This document shows positions 35,309 through 44,507 of a DNA stretch of 64,000 nucleotides, one piece after another. Each line of letters starts with the position of its first letter. Position 1 is the stretch's first letter. A model generated the notes under the pieces. That model saw only the letters and a list, made by a program, of their open reading frames with translations, did no database searches and was not told the origin of the DNA. The stretch lies in NCBI RefSeq assembly GCF_003390935.1, contig NZ_QNQZ01000005.1, positions 124,001 to 188,000 on the forward strand, written 5' to 3'. Source of the DNA: Lewinella sp. IMCC34191 (lineage in GTDB: Bacteria > Bacteroidota > Bacteroidia > Chitinophagales > Saprospiraceae). Both the position numbers and the translations under genes were made by a program.

Positions 35309-36172
35309 ATGGCAGGTAGGAAAGAAAAGTTTGTACTGGGTAGCATACGCAGGCTACTGAACGGTACGGCGCTCATGTCGCGCCGGCACGCCGGCAAGCT
35401 GGGCTTCTACCTGCTGAGCAAACCGCGTCGCGCGGCGGATGAACCGCTGAGCGAGGCCTTCATGAAGGAGGCCCGGCAGTATACTTTCGAGGCGAACGGA
35501 ACGACGCTACAGTGCTATCACTGGCCGGCGGAGGGACCCACGGTATTGCTCTTACACGGCTGGGAGAGCAACACCGGTCGCTGGTTTGCCTTTTTCGAGC
35601 CACTGCGGAAAGCGGGATATTCAATCTACGCTTTCGATGCGCCCGCCCACGGCAAGAGCAAGGGCCGGCGCTTTAACGCCCTTATGTACGCGGAGGCACT
35701 GGGTGCCTACTTACAGGACCTTGAATTCGCGCCGGACTTCTGGATCGGTCACTCCGCGGGCGGGATGGCGGCAATTCTCTACCTGGCCGAACTGGAACCG
35801 GAGTACGCACCCAAGCAATTTATCAGCCTGGCGGTACCTGGCGAATTGGAAAACTTCATCGACAAGTTCTGCGCCGTCATCGGGGTGCACGAGAAAGTGA
35901 AAAAGGGCATTGACGATCAGTTCCGTCGCAAACTGGATATGAGTTATTCGGATATCTCCTTCGTCAACTACGTAAAAAAGCTGCGGGTACCTGGCCTGAT
36001 CGTGCACGACGAGTGTGACGATCTGGCCCCCATCGACGGGGCCTACCGGATGCACAAAAACTGGAAGGGATCGAGCCTGATCACTACCCGGGATTGCGGC
36101 CACAGCCTGACGGGTGATCTTATTCCCGCCATGGTGTTGGAATATATGCGCCACTGCCGGGTGGCGGGTTAA
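35309..36172 (+). CDS. Alpha/beta hydrolase
   Basis: 287 aa. Oxyanion region VLLLHGWESNTGRW, nucleophile elbow WIGHSAGGMAA (Ser), acid VHDECDDLAP (Asp) and CGHSLTGD (His): a full catalytic triad. The N-terminal 60 residues are basic (RKEKFVLGSIRRLL) with no clear signal peptide. Substrate unknown; could be an esterase or thioesterase. It stands 50 bases before the HMG-CoA-synthase-like gene on the same strand, so they may be co-transcribed. Confidence 0.88.
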   Translation: MAGRKEKFVLGSIRRLLNGTALMSRRHAGKLGFYLLSKPRRAADEPLSEAFMKEARQYTFEANGTTLQCYHWPAEGPTVLLLHGWESNTGRWFAFFEPLRKAGYSIYAFDAPAHGKSKGRRFNALMYAEALGAYLQDLEFAPDFWIGHSAGGMAAILYLAELEPEYAPKQFISLAVPGELENFIDKFCAVIGVHEKVKKGIDDQFRRKLDMSYSDISFVNYVKKLRVPGLIVHDECDDLAPIDGAYRMHKNWKGSSLITTRDCGHSLTGDLIPAMVLEYMRHCRVAG

Positions 36173-36223
36173 ACCCTCCGCTGTACGCCGCCGTTGAACG
36201 GTCAGCGATTAATACAGCACACT

Positions 36224-37759
36224 ATGACAAGCCCGACCGTCGGCATTGACGACTTCACGCTCTATGTTCCCCCCCTCTATCTTCCGATCGAGCAACTGGC
36301 CAAGGCCCGCGATCTGCCGTATGAGAAATTGAATAAGGGGTTGGGACTCCGGGAGATGGCGGTCACGGATGCCCTGGAGGATAGTGCGACCATGGCGGCC
36401 AATGCCGTACTGGATCTGATGCACAAGAGTGATTTGGAGCCCTCCAGCATCGGGCGGCTGTATCTCGGTACCGAGAGCGCCCTGGACGGAGCAAAGCCGA
36501 CGGCTACCTACGTACTGGATATGCTGACGGATCACTTCGCCGATTCCCACGGTCCGAACTGCTTTCTGCACTGCGACGTGGTCGATCTTACGTTTGCCTG
36601 TATCGGTGCGGTGGATGCGCTGCAGAATTGCCTCGAATGGAGCGCCGCCAAAGAGGGACGGACCGCAATCGTAGTAGCGACTGACAACGCGAAGTACGAG
36701 ATGGGTAGTACCGGGGAGTACACTCAGGGGGCCGGTTCCATTGCCATGGTCGTGAAGCGCGCGCCCCGCCTGTTGGCGATTGACCCGGACTTCGGCGTAG
36801 CGACCCGCCCGGCGCACGATTTCTTTAAGCCGAAACGGAAGGTGCGCAAGCAGGACATCATCGCGGAGGTGATCAACCTATTACCTGATCTGAGTGCCGA
36901 GGACTATCGCCTAGACGAGTTGGAAGAGAAGCTCACCGCCGGGCTGAACGTAAAAGGCGTGCTCGACTGCAACGAGAAGTATTTGACCCTGCACAAGGAT
37001 ACGCCGGTCTTCGACGGTCCGTACAGCAACGAAGCGTACCAGGCCCGCATACGGGAAGCCTTACTGGACTACCGCCGCCGTCACCGCGTCCCCGCCGGTA
37101 AGCTGGATGGATCCTACGCTGCGCTGGCCTTTCACCTGCCGTATGCTTACCAAGCCAGGCGAATGTTCTCCGAGATCTATATGGAAGAGCTGAAAGAAAG
37201 CGATCAGTGGGAAGACTTTATCGATCGCAACAATCTGGACGTGCCCTGTGCCGACGACTACAAGGATCGGGAAGCCTACATCACCAAGTGCAGTGAATTC
37301 CTGCGGTCGGTCACTAAAACACCGGATTACCAGCAATTCGTCGAGCGGCTGATCGCGCCGGGAGACTGGGCCAGTTCACGGGTAGGTAACCTGTATTCGG
37401 GTAGTGTATTCCTGAGTCTGATGGCCATCCTGGAAAACGGACTGAATAAAGATTATAACCTGGCCGGTCAGGAAGTACTTGTTTTCGCTTATGGCAGCGG
37501 ATCGAAGGCTAAGGTATTCGCGGCCGAGGTGCAGGAAGGCTGGCAAAAGATTACCCGGGATTTCGACCTGAGCATGCGGCTGGATAACCGGCAGGAGATT
37601 GACTACCAAACCTACGAGGACTTGCACCGCTGCAAACTGACGGACAGCGTGGCAAACCAGTGCGAGGGAGGATTCTTCCTCGCGGACGTCCACGATCGGG
37701 AGGATGACTCCGAAGGTGCCCGGCATTACGGCTATACCGCTACGGCTATCGCCTATTAA
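36224..37759 (+). CDS. Hydroxymethylglutaryl-CoA synthase family enzyme
   Basis: 511 aa from ATG 36224 (MTSPTVGIDD). Initial condensing thiolase-fold enzyme joining acetoacetyl-CoA and acetyl-CoA. The catalytic Glu lies in YLGTESALDGAKP, Cys in VDLTFACIGAVDAL and His in RPAHDFFKP, matching the HMGCS triad. It is over 100 residues longer than typical bacterial HMGCS, mostly in the C-terminal half. It probably serves mevalonate synthesis; a polyketide beta-branching role is a weaker alternative. No other mevalonate genes are in view. Confidence 0.85.
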   Translation: MTSPTVGIDDFTLYVPPLYLPIEQLAKARDLPYEKLNKGLGLREMAVTDALEDSATMAANAVLDLMHKSDLEPSSIGRLYLGTESALDGAKPTATYVLDMLTDHFADSHGPNCFLHCDVVDLTFACIGAVDALQNCLEWSAAKEGRTAIVVATDNAKYEMGSTGEYTQGAGSIAMVVKRAPRLLAIDPDFGVATRPAHDFFKPKRKVRKQDIIAEVINLLPDLSAEDYRLDELEEKLTAGLNVKGVLDCNEKYLTLHKDTPVFDGPYSNEAYQARIREALLDYRRRHRVPAGKLDGSYAALAFHLPYAYQARRMFSEIYMEELKESDQWEDFIDRNNLDVPCADDYKDREAYITKCSEFLRSVTKTPDYQQFVERLIAPGDWASSRVGNLYSGSVFLSLMAILENGLNKDYNLAGQEVLVFAYGSGSKAKVFAAEVQEGWQKITRDFDLSMRLDNRQEIDYQTYEDLHRCKLTDSVANQCEGGFFLADVHDREDDSEGARHYGYTATAIAY

Positions 37760-37786
37760 AAAAGCCGGAACTTGCGGTTCCGGCTT
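37759..37786 (-). terminator. Intrinsic terminator for the two-lipoprotein operon
   Basis: A perfect 10-bp stem AAGCCGGAAC/GTTCCGGCTT (37762-37771 with 37777-37786). Read on the minus strand it is followed by a run of seven T; on the plus strand by CGAAAAAA. It lies directly behind the HMGCS stop and 180 bases beyond the end of the lipoprotein gene. The AT-rich stretch 37790-37960 between them has no gene. Confidence 0.75.
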
Positions 37787-37966
37787 CGAAAAAAGGTTGC
37801 AAAAAAAATAGTCCTAATTCATAGGTCTCTAGTTCATTGTCACCGACCTGATGATATCCGGTCACTGATAGTACAAATATAGTGATGCTTTCGACGCCGT
37901 ACAAGCATTATCCATCATTTTGATGATATTATTTGTGCTTGTTATCAAATAAGTTATATCGTTTGC

Positions 37967-38377
37967 TCAAAGAGTATCTCCGGGACTCACCAGGGAGTCT
38001 AGCCGCATAATGCTGTCGAGGCGGAGACTATCCTGCAGGAGGCTGTCGCGGAGTAGCGTATCAAACCGGATTTCGAAGGGAAAAAGGGGACGCAACGGCA
38101 GGGGCTCGGATAATTCCTGCGCCGGGGGCTCGCCCGGCCGACCGGGGCGGGGCGGACGCCCGGCGATCCTGCGCATGCGGCGTGCCCGATCGAGTAACAG
38201 GGAATCGGCTCGCAGCCGGGCGGCCTCAATGACCTCCTCTTCACAGGCGCGCAGGAGGTTGCCGCGTATCACGGATACCTGCAACTGGGCCCGCTCCTCG
38301 ATTATCTGCTCGGGATGAATTTCTTCAGGCCCGCAGCTCAATGCGAGTAGTATCGTCAGGATTAAGGTGTACCTCAT
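37967..38377 (-). CDS. Small lipoprotein, function unknown
   Basis: 136 aa. Signal peptide with lipobox LALSC (Cys15). The mature part is helical and charged, with a proline/arginine patch (RRIAGRPPRPGRPGEPP) and a C-terminal series of LxxDSL-type repeats (DTLLRDSLLQDSLRLDSI). No family recognised. Its start overlaps the stop of the preceding lipoprotein gene by four bases. Confidence 0.75.
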   Translation of the reverse strand: MRYTLILTILLALSCGPEEIHPEQIIEERAQLQVSVIRGNLLRACEEEVIEAARLRADSLLLDRARRMRRIAGRPPRPGRPGEPPAQELSEPLPLRPLFPFEIRFDTLLRDSLLQDSLRLDSIMRLDSLVSPGDTL

Positions 38378-38649
38378 TGCCCGGTAATTTGGGGCAAACG
38401 GGCACGGAGCCGGGTCTCTTCCTCCAAGCGGCGCTGTACGATACTGTCGGTTGCAGCGGCGACGCGATCCTCGAAGGTGATCGTACAGATGCTGTCCAAT
38501 AGGGGCCGCAGAGAATCAATGCGACGGCTGGCAATGGCATGGAAGGTGTCGCGCTGATCGGGGGTCAGCTGCACCCGTACGGCCTCATCGGGGCCACAAG
38601 CGGAGGACAACAAGGCCGCAAGCATCAACACCGGTACGAAAGGCTTCAT
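38374..38649 (-). CDS. Small lipoprotein, function unknown
   Basis: 91 aa. Lipobox LLSSAC (Cys18). Mature part: LTPDQRDTFHAIASRRIDSLRPLLDSIC and a coiled helix IVQRRLEEETRLRARL. It shares with its partner the DSL/RxR style and may pair with it. A TAAGTTTG box (38654-38661, minus strand) ends four bases before the ATG, so a leaderless message is likely. Divergent from pdxA. Confidence 0.75.
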   Translation of the reverse strand: MKPFVPVLMLAALLSSACGPDEAVRVQLTPDQRDTFHAIASRRIDSLRPLLDSICTITFEDRVAAATDSIVQRRLEEETRLRARLPQITGQ

Positions 38650-38653
38650 GGCA

Positions 38654-38661
38654 CAAACTTA
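38654..38661 (-). promoter_or_regulatory. Possible -7 box (TAAGTTTG) of the lipoprotein pair
   Basis: Exact TAnnTTTG on the minus strand, ending 4 bases from the ATG. No TTTG at the expected -33 place, so this is a weaker call. Confidence 0.45.
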
Positions 38662-38724
38662 CGGAGCCTTTACCGTTCCCGGCCGGCGGGTAGCTACCTT
38701 CGTGCCCCAATCAAGCTTACCCGT

Positions 38725-39810
38725 ATGGACCCATTGCGCATAGGAATTTCGGTCGGTGATGTCAATGGCATCGGGCCGGAAGTGATCGTCAAAGCACTTA
38801 GCCGACGGGGCATACTGGACCTGGTCACTCCGGTGATTTATGCCGCGGAGGAAGTTTTCGCGAATTATCCGGACTTTCCCATCCGCGTTGTAGAAAACGC
38901 CGAAGCGGCGGAAGAAGGGGAAGTGAACTTGGTCAGGAGTTGGGATGACGAGGTAGAAACCGCACCGGGACAACCCACGGAAGCGGGGGGGATAGCCGCC
39001 GCCCGCTCACTCGAGCGGGTAGTTGATGAATTGAAGGCTGGCCAGCTGGATGCCCTGGTGACGGCTCCCATCAACAAATCGGTGATGCCGCAGGCCAGTT
39101 TTCCCTATCCGGGCCACACCGAGATGCTCACCGACCGCCTGGAGGCAAAGGAAAGCCTGATGTTTCTTGTCAGCGACGACCTGCGAGTGGGTGTCGTGAC
39201 CAATCACATCCCGGTGAGTGAGGTGGCCACGGCCGTAACCAAGGAAAAGATCGTGGCCAAGCTTAAGATCATGGACCGCAGTTTGCGAGCGGATTTTGGT
39301 AAGGAAAAACCCCTTATTGCCGTCCTGGCACTTAATCCGCACGCCGGAGATCAGGGTCGAATCGGGAAGGAAGACGGTGAAACGGTTCGTCCCGCTATCG
39401 AAGTGGCGAAGGAAGCGGGGATCATGGCCTTCGGTCCGTTTCCGGCGGACGGGTTTTTCGGAAGCGGCAATTTCAAGAAGTACGATGGTGTGCTGGCCAT
39501 GTACCACGACCAGGGGCTGATTCCCTTTAAAGCGCTCAGTTTCGGCAAGGGTGTCAACTTTACGGCCGGATTACCGGCGATCCGCACCTCCCCCGATCAT
39601 GGTACCGCCTACGATCTCGTGGGGCAGGATAAAGCGAGCCCGGATTCCCTACTGGCAGCGCTCTTTCTCGCCCGGGAAACCTACCTGAACCGGGAACGCT
39701 ATGAGGAGGATACCGCAAATCCCCTGGAGGATAGGATGCACCTGGTTTACAAGCGCAAATCCCGAAGCTCAAAGTCTAAACCTAAGGGTGGCGGGCGCGG
39801 AAAACGCTAA
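38725..39810 (+). CDS. pdxA: 4-hydroxythreonine-4-phosphate dehydrogenase
   Basis: 361 aa from ATG 38725 (MDPLRIGISVGDVNGIGPE); the frame is open further up through the divergent lipoprotein gene and is not coding there. NAD-dependent step of the DXP route to PLP. Metal ligands are in SFPYPGHTEML, LNPHAGDQGRIGKED and YHDQGLIPFKAL; RTSPDHGTAYDL closes the active site. The last 20 residues are a basic Lys/Gly/Arg tail. Confidence 0.96.
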   Translation: MDPLRIGISVGDVNGIGPEVIVKALSRRGILDLVTPVIYAAEEVFANYPDFPIRVVENAEAAEEGEVNLVRSWDDEVETAPGQPTEAGGIAAARSLERVVDELKAGQLDALVTAPINKSVMPQASFPYPGHTEMLTDRLEAKESLMFLVSDDLRVGVVTNHIPVSEVATAVTKEKIVAKLKIMDRSLRADFGKEKPLIAVLALNPHAGDQGRIGKEDGETVRPAIEVAKEAGIMAFGPFPADGFFGSGNFKKYDGVLAMYHDQGLIPFKALSFGKGVNFTAGLPAIRTSPDHGTAYDLVGQDKASPDSLLAALFLARETYLNRERYEEDTANPLEDRMHLVYKRKSRSSKSKPKGGGRGKR

Positions 39811-39872
39811 TTGTACCGGTTGCACAACCTTCCCGGCCGGACTGAATTTACTACGCGTATTACCCGCCCTAC

Positions 39873-42113
39873 ATGCGCCGATATCGCCTCCCGGTTATAA
39901 TCTTCTTCGCGGTTTATGCCGCCGTTGCCGCCTACGGTTGCTTCCGGCTCAATTTCACCTTTGACTTTCAGCAATTCTTTCCACGGGGAGATGAGGACCT
40001 GGCGTTCTTTCTGGAATTCATTGATGAATTTGAAGGCGACGATAACTTTTTGCTCGTCGCTCTGGAGCGCGAGCCTACGGTTTTCGACAGTACCTTCCTC
40101 GCCGAGGTCCGGGACTTTACGGTAGCCGTTCGCAACCTGCCCCAGGTGGATGGCGTGCAGTCCCTGACCACTTTCGGCTACCCGATCAAGACGCCCTTCG
40201 CGATTACAACGGTGCCGGCCATTCACCTGGAGGAGCCGGCGCGGTACGCCGCGGATAGTGCCCGCATCATGGCGGACGAGCGCTTCGTCGGCAATTTGAT
40301 CAACGAGCGGGGGACGGCTTTAGTGACGGTGCTGAAAACGCCGAGCCTGATTAACCTGGAACAGAGCCAATCGCTGATGCGGGGGCTCGACAGCCTAATG
40401 GCCCAATACGATATTCCGGACTACCATTACCTGGGGCCTGCCTATTTCCAAACGGAGCTGGTTGCGATGTCGATTCGGGAGGTGGTGGTTTCGGCCATCG
40501 TGTCCGGGCTGCTGGTTACGCTGGTGATGTTTCTATTGTTCCGGAGGCCCCTGGGGATCGCCGTAGCGCTGGTCAGTATCGCACTTGGCTTGCTCCTGTT
40601 CATGGGAACCCTCGGTATAATGGGCCGGGAGTTGAATGCTATTGCCGCTCTTTACCCGGTATTGATGATCATTGTGGGCACCTCGGACGTGATCCATATC
40701 ATGTCCAAGTACATCGACGAGTTGCGCAAGGGACTGGACAAGGAGGCGGCCATCCGGGTGTCAATGAAGGAAATCGGCCTGGCGACCCTGCTCACTTCGA
40801 TCACGACGGCTGTGGGCTTTGCCACCCTGCTAACCAGCCGGGTCGATCCGATCCGTGACTTCGGAATCAATGCCGCGATCGGGGTGATGATCGCCTATCT
40901 GACGGTCATCCTGTTCACTACTTCGCTGCTGAGTTACCTGAGCGTCGACCAGATCGTCAAGATCGGTCGTCAGCAGGCGTTCTGGGATCGACTGCTGGAG
41001 GGTACCTATCAGTTTACCCAGCGGCGCGCTACGGCCATCAAAATTGGTGCGGTAGCGACGGTAGGTCTGTGTGTGTGGGGCATATCAATGATTACGACCA
41101 ATTACCGCATCGAATCTACCCTGCCCAATAACCGGAAGGTGACGGAAGACTTCCAGTTCTTTGAGCGGGAGTTAAGCGGCTTCCGTCCGTTCGAGCTAGC
41201 CATTACGACGCGGGATAGTAGCCAGGTGACTGACTTTCCCGTGCTCCAAGAAATCGGAAAGGTGGAGGACTACGTCAAGAAGTTCCCCTTCGTACAGAGT
41301 ACGGCAAGTATTACCGCCGTATATCGAAGCATCAATCAGGCGTACAGTAATAATCGCGCCGATGCTTACGTCCTGCCCGCTACTGAGCGTCGCTACCGGG
41401 AATACCGCCAATTGGCCGAGCGCGTGCCGGACGTTAACCTGAATATGCTGGTCAGTCGCGACCGACGTAAAGCCCGGATCACCAGCCGACTGGACGATAT
41501 CGGGGCGGACAGCATCAAAGTCTTCCTGAATAATACCCGAGACTGGATTAACGCGAACGTCGATACCAGTCTGATCGAGATCCGGTCGACGGGGACTGGC
41601 CTGATCGTAGACAAGAACGCCGAGTACATTCGCCGGAGCTTGTTGCAGGGATTGGGCCTGGCCATTCTAATCGTCTGCCTGCTGATGGTAGGGTTGTTCC
41701 GGAACTGGAAAATGCTTGTCATCAGCCTGATCCCCAATCTGCTGCCCCTCCTCATTGCGGGAGCCATGCTCGGATTTTTGCAGATCGAGCTGGAGGCCGG
41801 GGTGAGCATCGTCTTCGCGATCATCTTCGGAATTGCCGTCGACGACACCATCCACTTTCTATCGAAGTACAAACTGGCTCGACGCCGCGGTTTAAACGTG
41901 CAGGAATCGATCCATCTGACTTTTCGGGAGACCGGAAAGGCCATCGTCCTCACCTCGGTCGTACTATTTTTCGGCTTCCTGGTCATGCTCTTCAGCGAAA
42001 GCCCGCCCAGCGTTACGATCGGATTGCTAATCAGTCTGACCCTGGCTAGTGCACTGATTAGTGATTTGCTGCTGATTCCGCTGTTGTTGCGTTGGCTGGA
42101 TAGGGGGGATTAG
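39873..42113 (+). CDS. RND/MMPL-family exporter
   Basis: 746 aa with two copies of a six-helix unit (12 helices) and two large periplasmic loops (about 30-195 and 405-590). Motifs are VGTSDVIHIMSKY in helix 4 and FGIAVDDTIHFLSKY in helix 10, with the acidic residues of the proton relay. SSD-like (sterol-sensing) character suggests transport of lipids or hydrophobic compounds, as in HpnN and MmpL proteins. No periplasmic adaptor gene is nearby. Confidence 0.88.
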   Translation: MRRYRLPVIIFFAVYAAVAAYGCFRLNFTFDFQQFFPRGDEDLAFFLEFIDEFEGDDNFLLVALEREPTVFDSTFLAEVRDFTVAVRNLPQVDGVQSLTTFGYPIKTPFAITTVPAIHLEEPARYAADSARIMADERFVGNLINERGTALVTVLKTPSLINLEQSQSLMRGLDSLMAQYDIPDYHYLGPAYFQTELVAMSIREVVVSAIVSGLLVTLVMFLLFRRPLGIAVALVSIALGLLLFMGTLGIMGRELNAIAALYPVLMIIVGTSDVIHIMSKYIDELRKGLDKEAAIRVSMKEIGLATLLTSITTAVGFATLLTSRVDPIRDFGINAAIGVMIAYLTVILFTTSLLSYLSVDQIVKIGRQQAFWDRLLEGTYQFTQRRATAIKIGAVATVGLCVWGISMITTNYRIESTLPNNRKVTEDFQFFERELSGFRPFELAITTRDSSQVTDFPVLQEIGKVEDYVKKFPFVQSTASITAVYRSINQAYSNNRADAYVLPATERRYREYRQLAERVPDVNLNMLVSRDRRKARITSRLDDIGADSIKVFLNNTRDWINANVDTSLIEIRSTGTGLIVDKNAEYIRRSLLQGLGLAILIVCLLMVGLFRNWKMLVISLIPNLLPLLIAGAMLGFLQIELEAGVSIVFAIIFGIAVDDTIHFLSKYKLARRRGLNVQESIHLTFRETGKAIVLTSVVLFFGFLVMLFSESPPSVTIGLLISLTLASALISDLLLIPLLLRWLDRGD

Positions 42114-42124
42114 TGTGGTAGGGG

Positions 42125-42320
42125 GTAGGACGGTAGGCGGTACGACGAAGCTACCCACTAACAGCGACCAGAGGGAACTACTACCGTACTATTCCGCCGA
42201 CGTGGGAGGCGACTACCGACTAACAGCGACCAAGGGGAGCAATTTCTACCGTACTACCCCGCCGACAAAGGAGGCGACTACCGACTACCGTACTAACTGC
42301 GACCAAAGGGAGCTACTCCT
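42125..42320. repeat. Tandem repeat of 62-73 bp between convergent genes
   Basis: CTAACAGCGACCA starts at 42158 and 42220, with CTAACTGCGACCA at 42293. Each is followed by GGGAACTACTACCGTACT-like, CCGCCGAC and GGAGGCGACTACCGA segments. The third copy runs into the 3' end of the methyltransferase gene and supplies its stop codon. Confidence 0.75.
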
Positions 42321-42963
42321 TCCTCTCAGCAACCACGATATACTGGTAATCCAGCGCGGTATTGTCGACCGAGACGATCTCGAAGCCGGCTGAGTTGAGC
42401 ATACGCCCCAGGTCGGGCAAACTGATGCGCTCAGCGGGGTCGGGCCCCAGGTCGGTGTCCTGTTTTTTCCAGTCGACGATGACAATTCGACCGTTCGGCC
42501 GGAGGGCGGGAAGGAGCTTATGCAAATAGGCCTCCTGATCGGAGATCAGGTAAAGCGTATTGACGAAGAGAACGATATCGACCTCCCGCTTAGTGAGCAT
42601 GGGATCGTCCGGTAGGGCCAGACGGGGTACCAAACGGGGTTGGAGTTGTCTCGGAAGCTCGGTTTTGCGCACGGTGTCGAGATATTCGATCCAGCGTTTG
42701 TCGATTTCGATCGCGATGACCCGGTCGGCTAGCGGAGCCAGACGGCGCGCGAAAAAGCCCTCTCCCGCCCCGATATCCGCGATGACTTTCTCCTCGATGT
42801 CCCCGAGGACGTCGATGACTACGCCGGGTTTTTGCCAGACGTGGCGTTCCTGGTCGCGGTCGATTACATCCTCCGATGCATATACATCCTCGGATGGCGG
42901 AGCGGGTTTCTCTTCCTGCTCGCAGGCCAGTAGAAGAACCAATAACAAGGGGATCAGGCGCAT
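42313..42963 (-). CDS. Class I SAM methyltransferase with lipoprotein signal
   Basis: 216 aa from ATG 42963. It starts MRLIPLLLVLLLACEQEE, a clear lipoprotein signal with Cys at residue 14, then the SAM fold: VIADIGAGEGFFARRL, VIAIEIDKRWIEYL, DIVLFVNTLYLI, GRIVIVDWKKQDTDLGP. All the SAM-binding motifs look intact. Such proteins would be exported away from the cytosolic SAM pool, so the activity in place is puzzling. The substrate is unknown. Confidence 0.83.
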   Translation of the reverse strand: MRLIPLLLVLLLACEQEEKPAPPSEDVYASEDVIDRDQERHVWQKPGVVIDVLGDIEEKVIADIGAGEGFFARRLAPLADRVIAIEIDKRWIEYLDTVRKTELPRQLQPRLVPRLALPDDPMLTKREVDIVLFVNTLYLISDQEAYLHKLLPALRPNGRIVIVDWKKQDTDLGPDPAERISLPDLGRMLNSAGFEIVSVDNTALDYQYIVVAERKE

Positions 42964-43015
42964 AAATAGTCGACTAGCGATCGGCAAGATACGGCCAACC
43001 CCCGCTTAGCCGCCT

Positions 43016-44458
43016 CTAGAGCCGGGCCGTGACCAGATCACGCATGAACCCGTACAAGAGCTGACTGACCCCCCGGCTACTGTTGGAATAGTTGTTGATG
43101 ACAACGCTAAAGGCGAGTCGCTGTCCGTCAGGTCGGTCCACATATCCGGCGTACGCCCGAACGGCATTGACCGTACCGGATTTAGCCCGCACCCGGCCCT
43201 CGGCGGCCGTGCCGCGCAGCGTGTTTCGCAAGCTCCCGCTGCGCCCAGCCACGGGGATGGTCTGTAACCACCTCGTTTCCCCGGCGCGATCTACCAGAAA
43301 GGCGGTCATAAAGCCCGGACTGAAGAAGTTGCGCGCATCCAGGCCGGATCCGTCACGCAACCGGACCGACCCCGTGGGGAGTCCGCGGCTTTCCAGCCAG
43401 TCGGTAACGGCATCCGTGGAGGAAAGCTCGTGGGCCGGCACGCCCTGTTTTTTATTGATCTCGCGTAGTAATCCTTCCGCGTACAGATTGACACTACGCA
43501 TGTTGGTACGATCGGCAATCTCCGCCAGGGGGGGAGAAAAGGTTTCCAGGAGCACGTTTCCAGGTCGGATGTTTTCACCTTCTAGCCGCTTCGTGGTAGC
43601 GGGCGCATCGACCTGTATACCGGCGGCGGTCAACTTTTTGTGCAATAGCTGGGCGGCGAGAAGTGGCGGATCCGGAATGGCCCCCCGTATAGGGAAGCGG
43701 CCCGAACCGCGGGGAATGGTGCCGCGGATGTAATGGTGATAATTGTAGGGAGCCCCGAAGATGTAAGCGTTGTCGCCACTGCCGGAGGGTCCGCTCCGCA
43801 ACTCATTGGTGAAGGTCAGGCCGGGGATTTCCGGGTCGGTACCGCTGACGGGTGGCGTGCTGCCCTCCGTCGAACGCCGGCTGAAGTAAAGCTGATATGC
43901 GTTCTCGTTGATATTGAGACCGTGGACTCCGGCTCCGTAATAATTACCCAGGTCGGCCCAGGGCCAGCCCCGCCCCGTACCGGCGGAGTCGTAATAGCTG
44001 CCGTCGCCAACGACGGTCCCGGTAATCCTGCGAATGCCCCGTTTGCGAACGGCGGCCACCCAGTTGTCGAGCACGGCATCGAGATCGGCCACGCCGTCCA
44101 TGTAGGGGCTACCCAATGTCGGGTCACCGCCGCCGATGACGTAAAGGTCACCGCTGAGGGTACCGTCATTGACCTCCCCGCCGGCAATCAGTTGGGTCCG
44201 AAAGCGATAATCCGCCCCCAGGATATCCATGGCCGCCGCAGTGGTCAGTAGCTTTTGCGTAGATGCCGGAATGAGCGAAAGGTCGGCGTTATAGCCGGCG
44301 AGGTGGTTGCCGGAGGCTACTTCGCGGACGGCGATTCCCACCGTCGCGTGCCGGAAGGCCGGAGAAGCGGTAAATTCCTGGATTACCCGGTCGAGGGTGG
44401 CCTGAGCAGACAGCCCGGTGCTTGCCAGTAAAAAGAGGAATAGGTAACTGGGTTTCAT
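43016..44458 (-). CDS. dacB: D-alanyl-D-alanine carboxypeptidase/endopeptidase (PBP4 type)
   Basis: 480 aa with a signal peptide (about 1-19). Peptidase S13: catalytic SxxK is S66-T-Q-K69 in LIPASTQKLLTTAAA, SxN is SVNLYAEGL near 322, and KSGT is in RAKSGTVNAV near 430. It trims or cuts peptidoglycan cross-links in the periplasm. Located 50 bases after the protease gene on the same strand. Confidence 0.94.
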   Translation of the reverse strand: MKPSYLFLFLLASTGLSAQATLDRVIQEFTASPAFRHATVGIAVREVASGNHLAGYNADLSLIPASTQKLLTTAAAMDILGADYRFRTQLIAGGEVNDGTLSGDLYVIGGGDPTLGSPYMDGVADLDAVLDNWVAAVRKRGIRRITGTVVGDGSYYDSAGTGRGWPWADLGNYYGAGVHGLNINENAYQLYFSRRSTEGSTPPVSGTDPEIPGLTFTNELRSGPSGSGDNAYIFGAPYNYHHYIRGTIPRGSGRFPIRGAIPDPPLLAAQLLHKKLTAAGIQVDAPATTKRLEGENIRPGNVLLETFSPPLAEIADRTNMRSVNLYAEGLLREINKKQGVPAHELSSTDAVTDWLESRGLPTGSVRLRDGSGLDARNFFSPGFMTAFLVDRAGETRWLQTIPVAGRSGSLRNTLRGTAAEGRVRAKSGTVNAVRAYAGYVDRPDGQRLAFSVVINNYSNSSRGVSQLLYGFMRDLVTARL

Positions 44459-44507
44459 GCGCGATATGGTTTTGGGGCATTTCCGGCAGCTACGGATAAG
44501 AAAGCCC

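Noticed and set aside
38539..38724. A 62-residue N-terminal extension of PdxA
   Set aside because: It would run through the oppositely oriented lipoprotein gene and its promoter; family alignment starts at ATG 38725.
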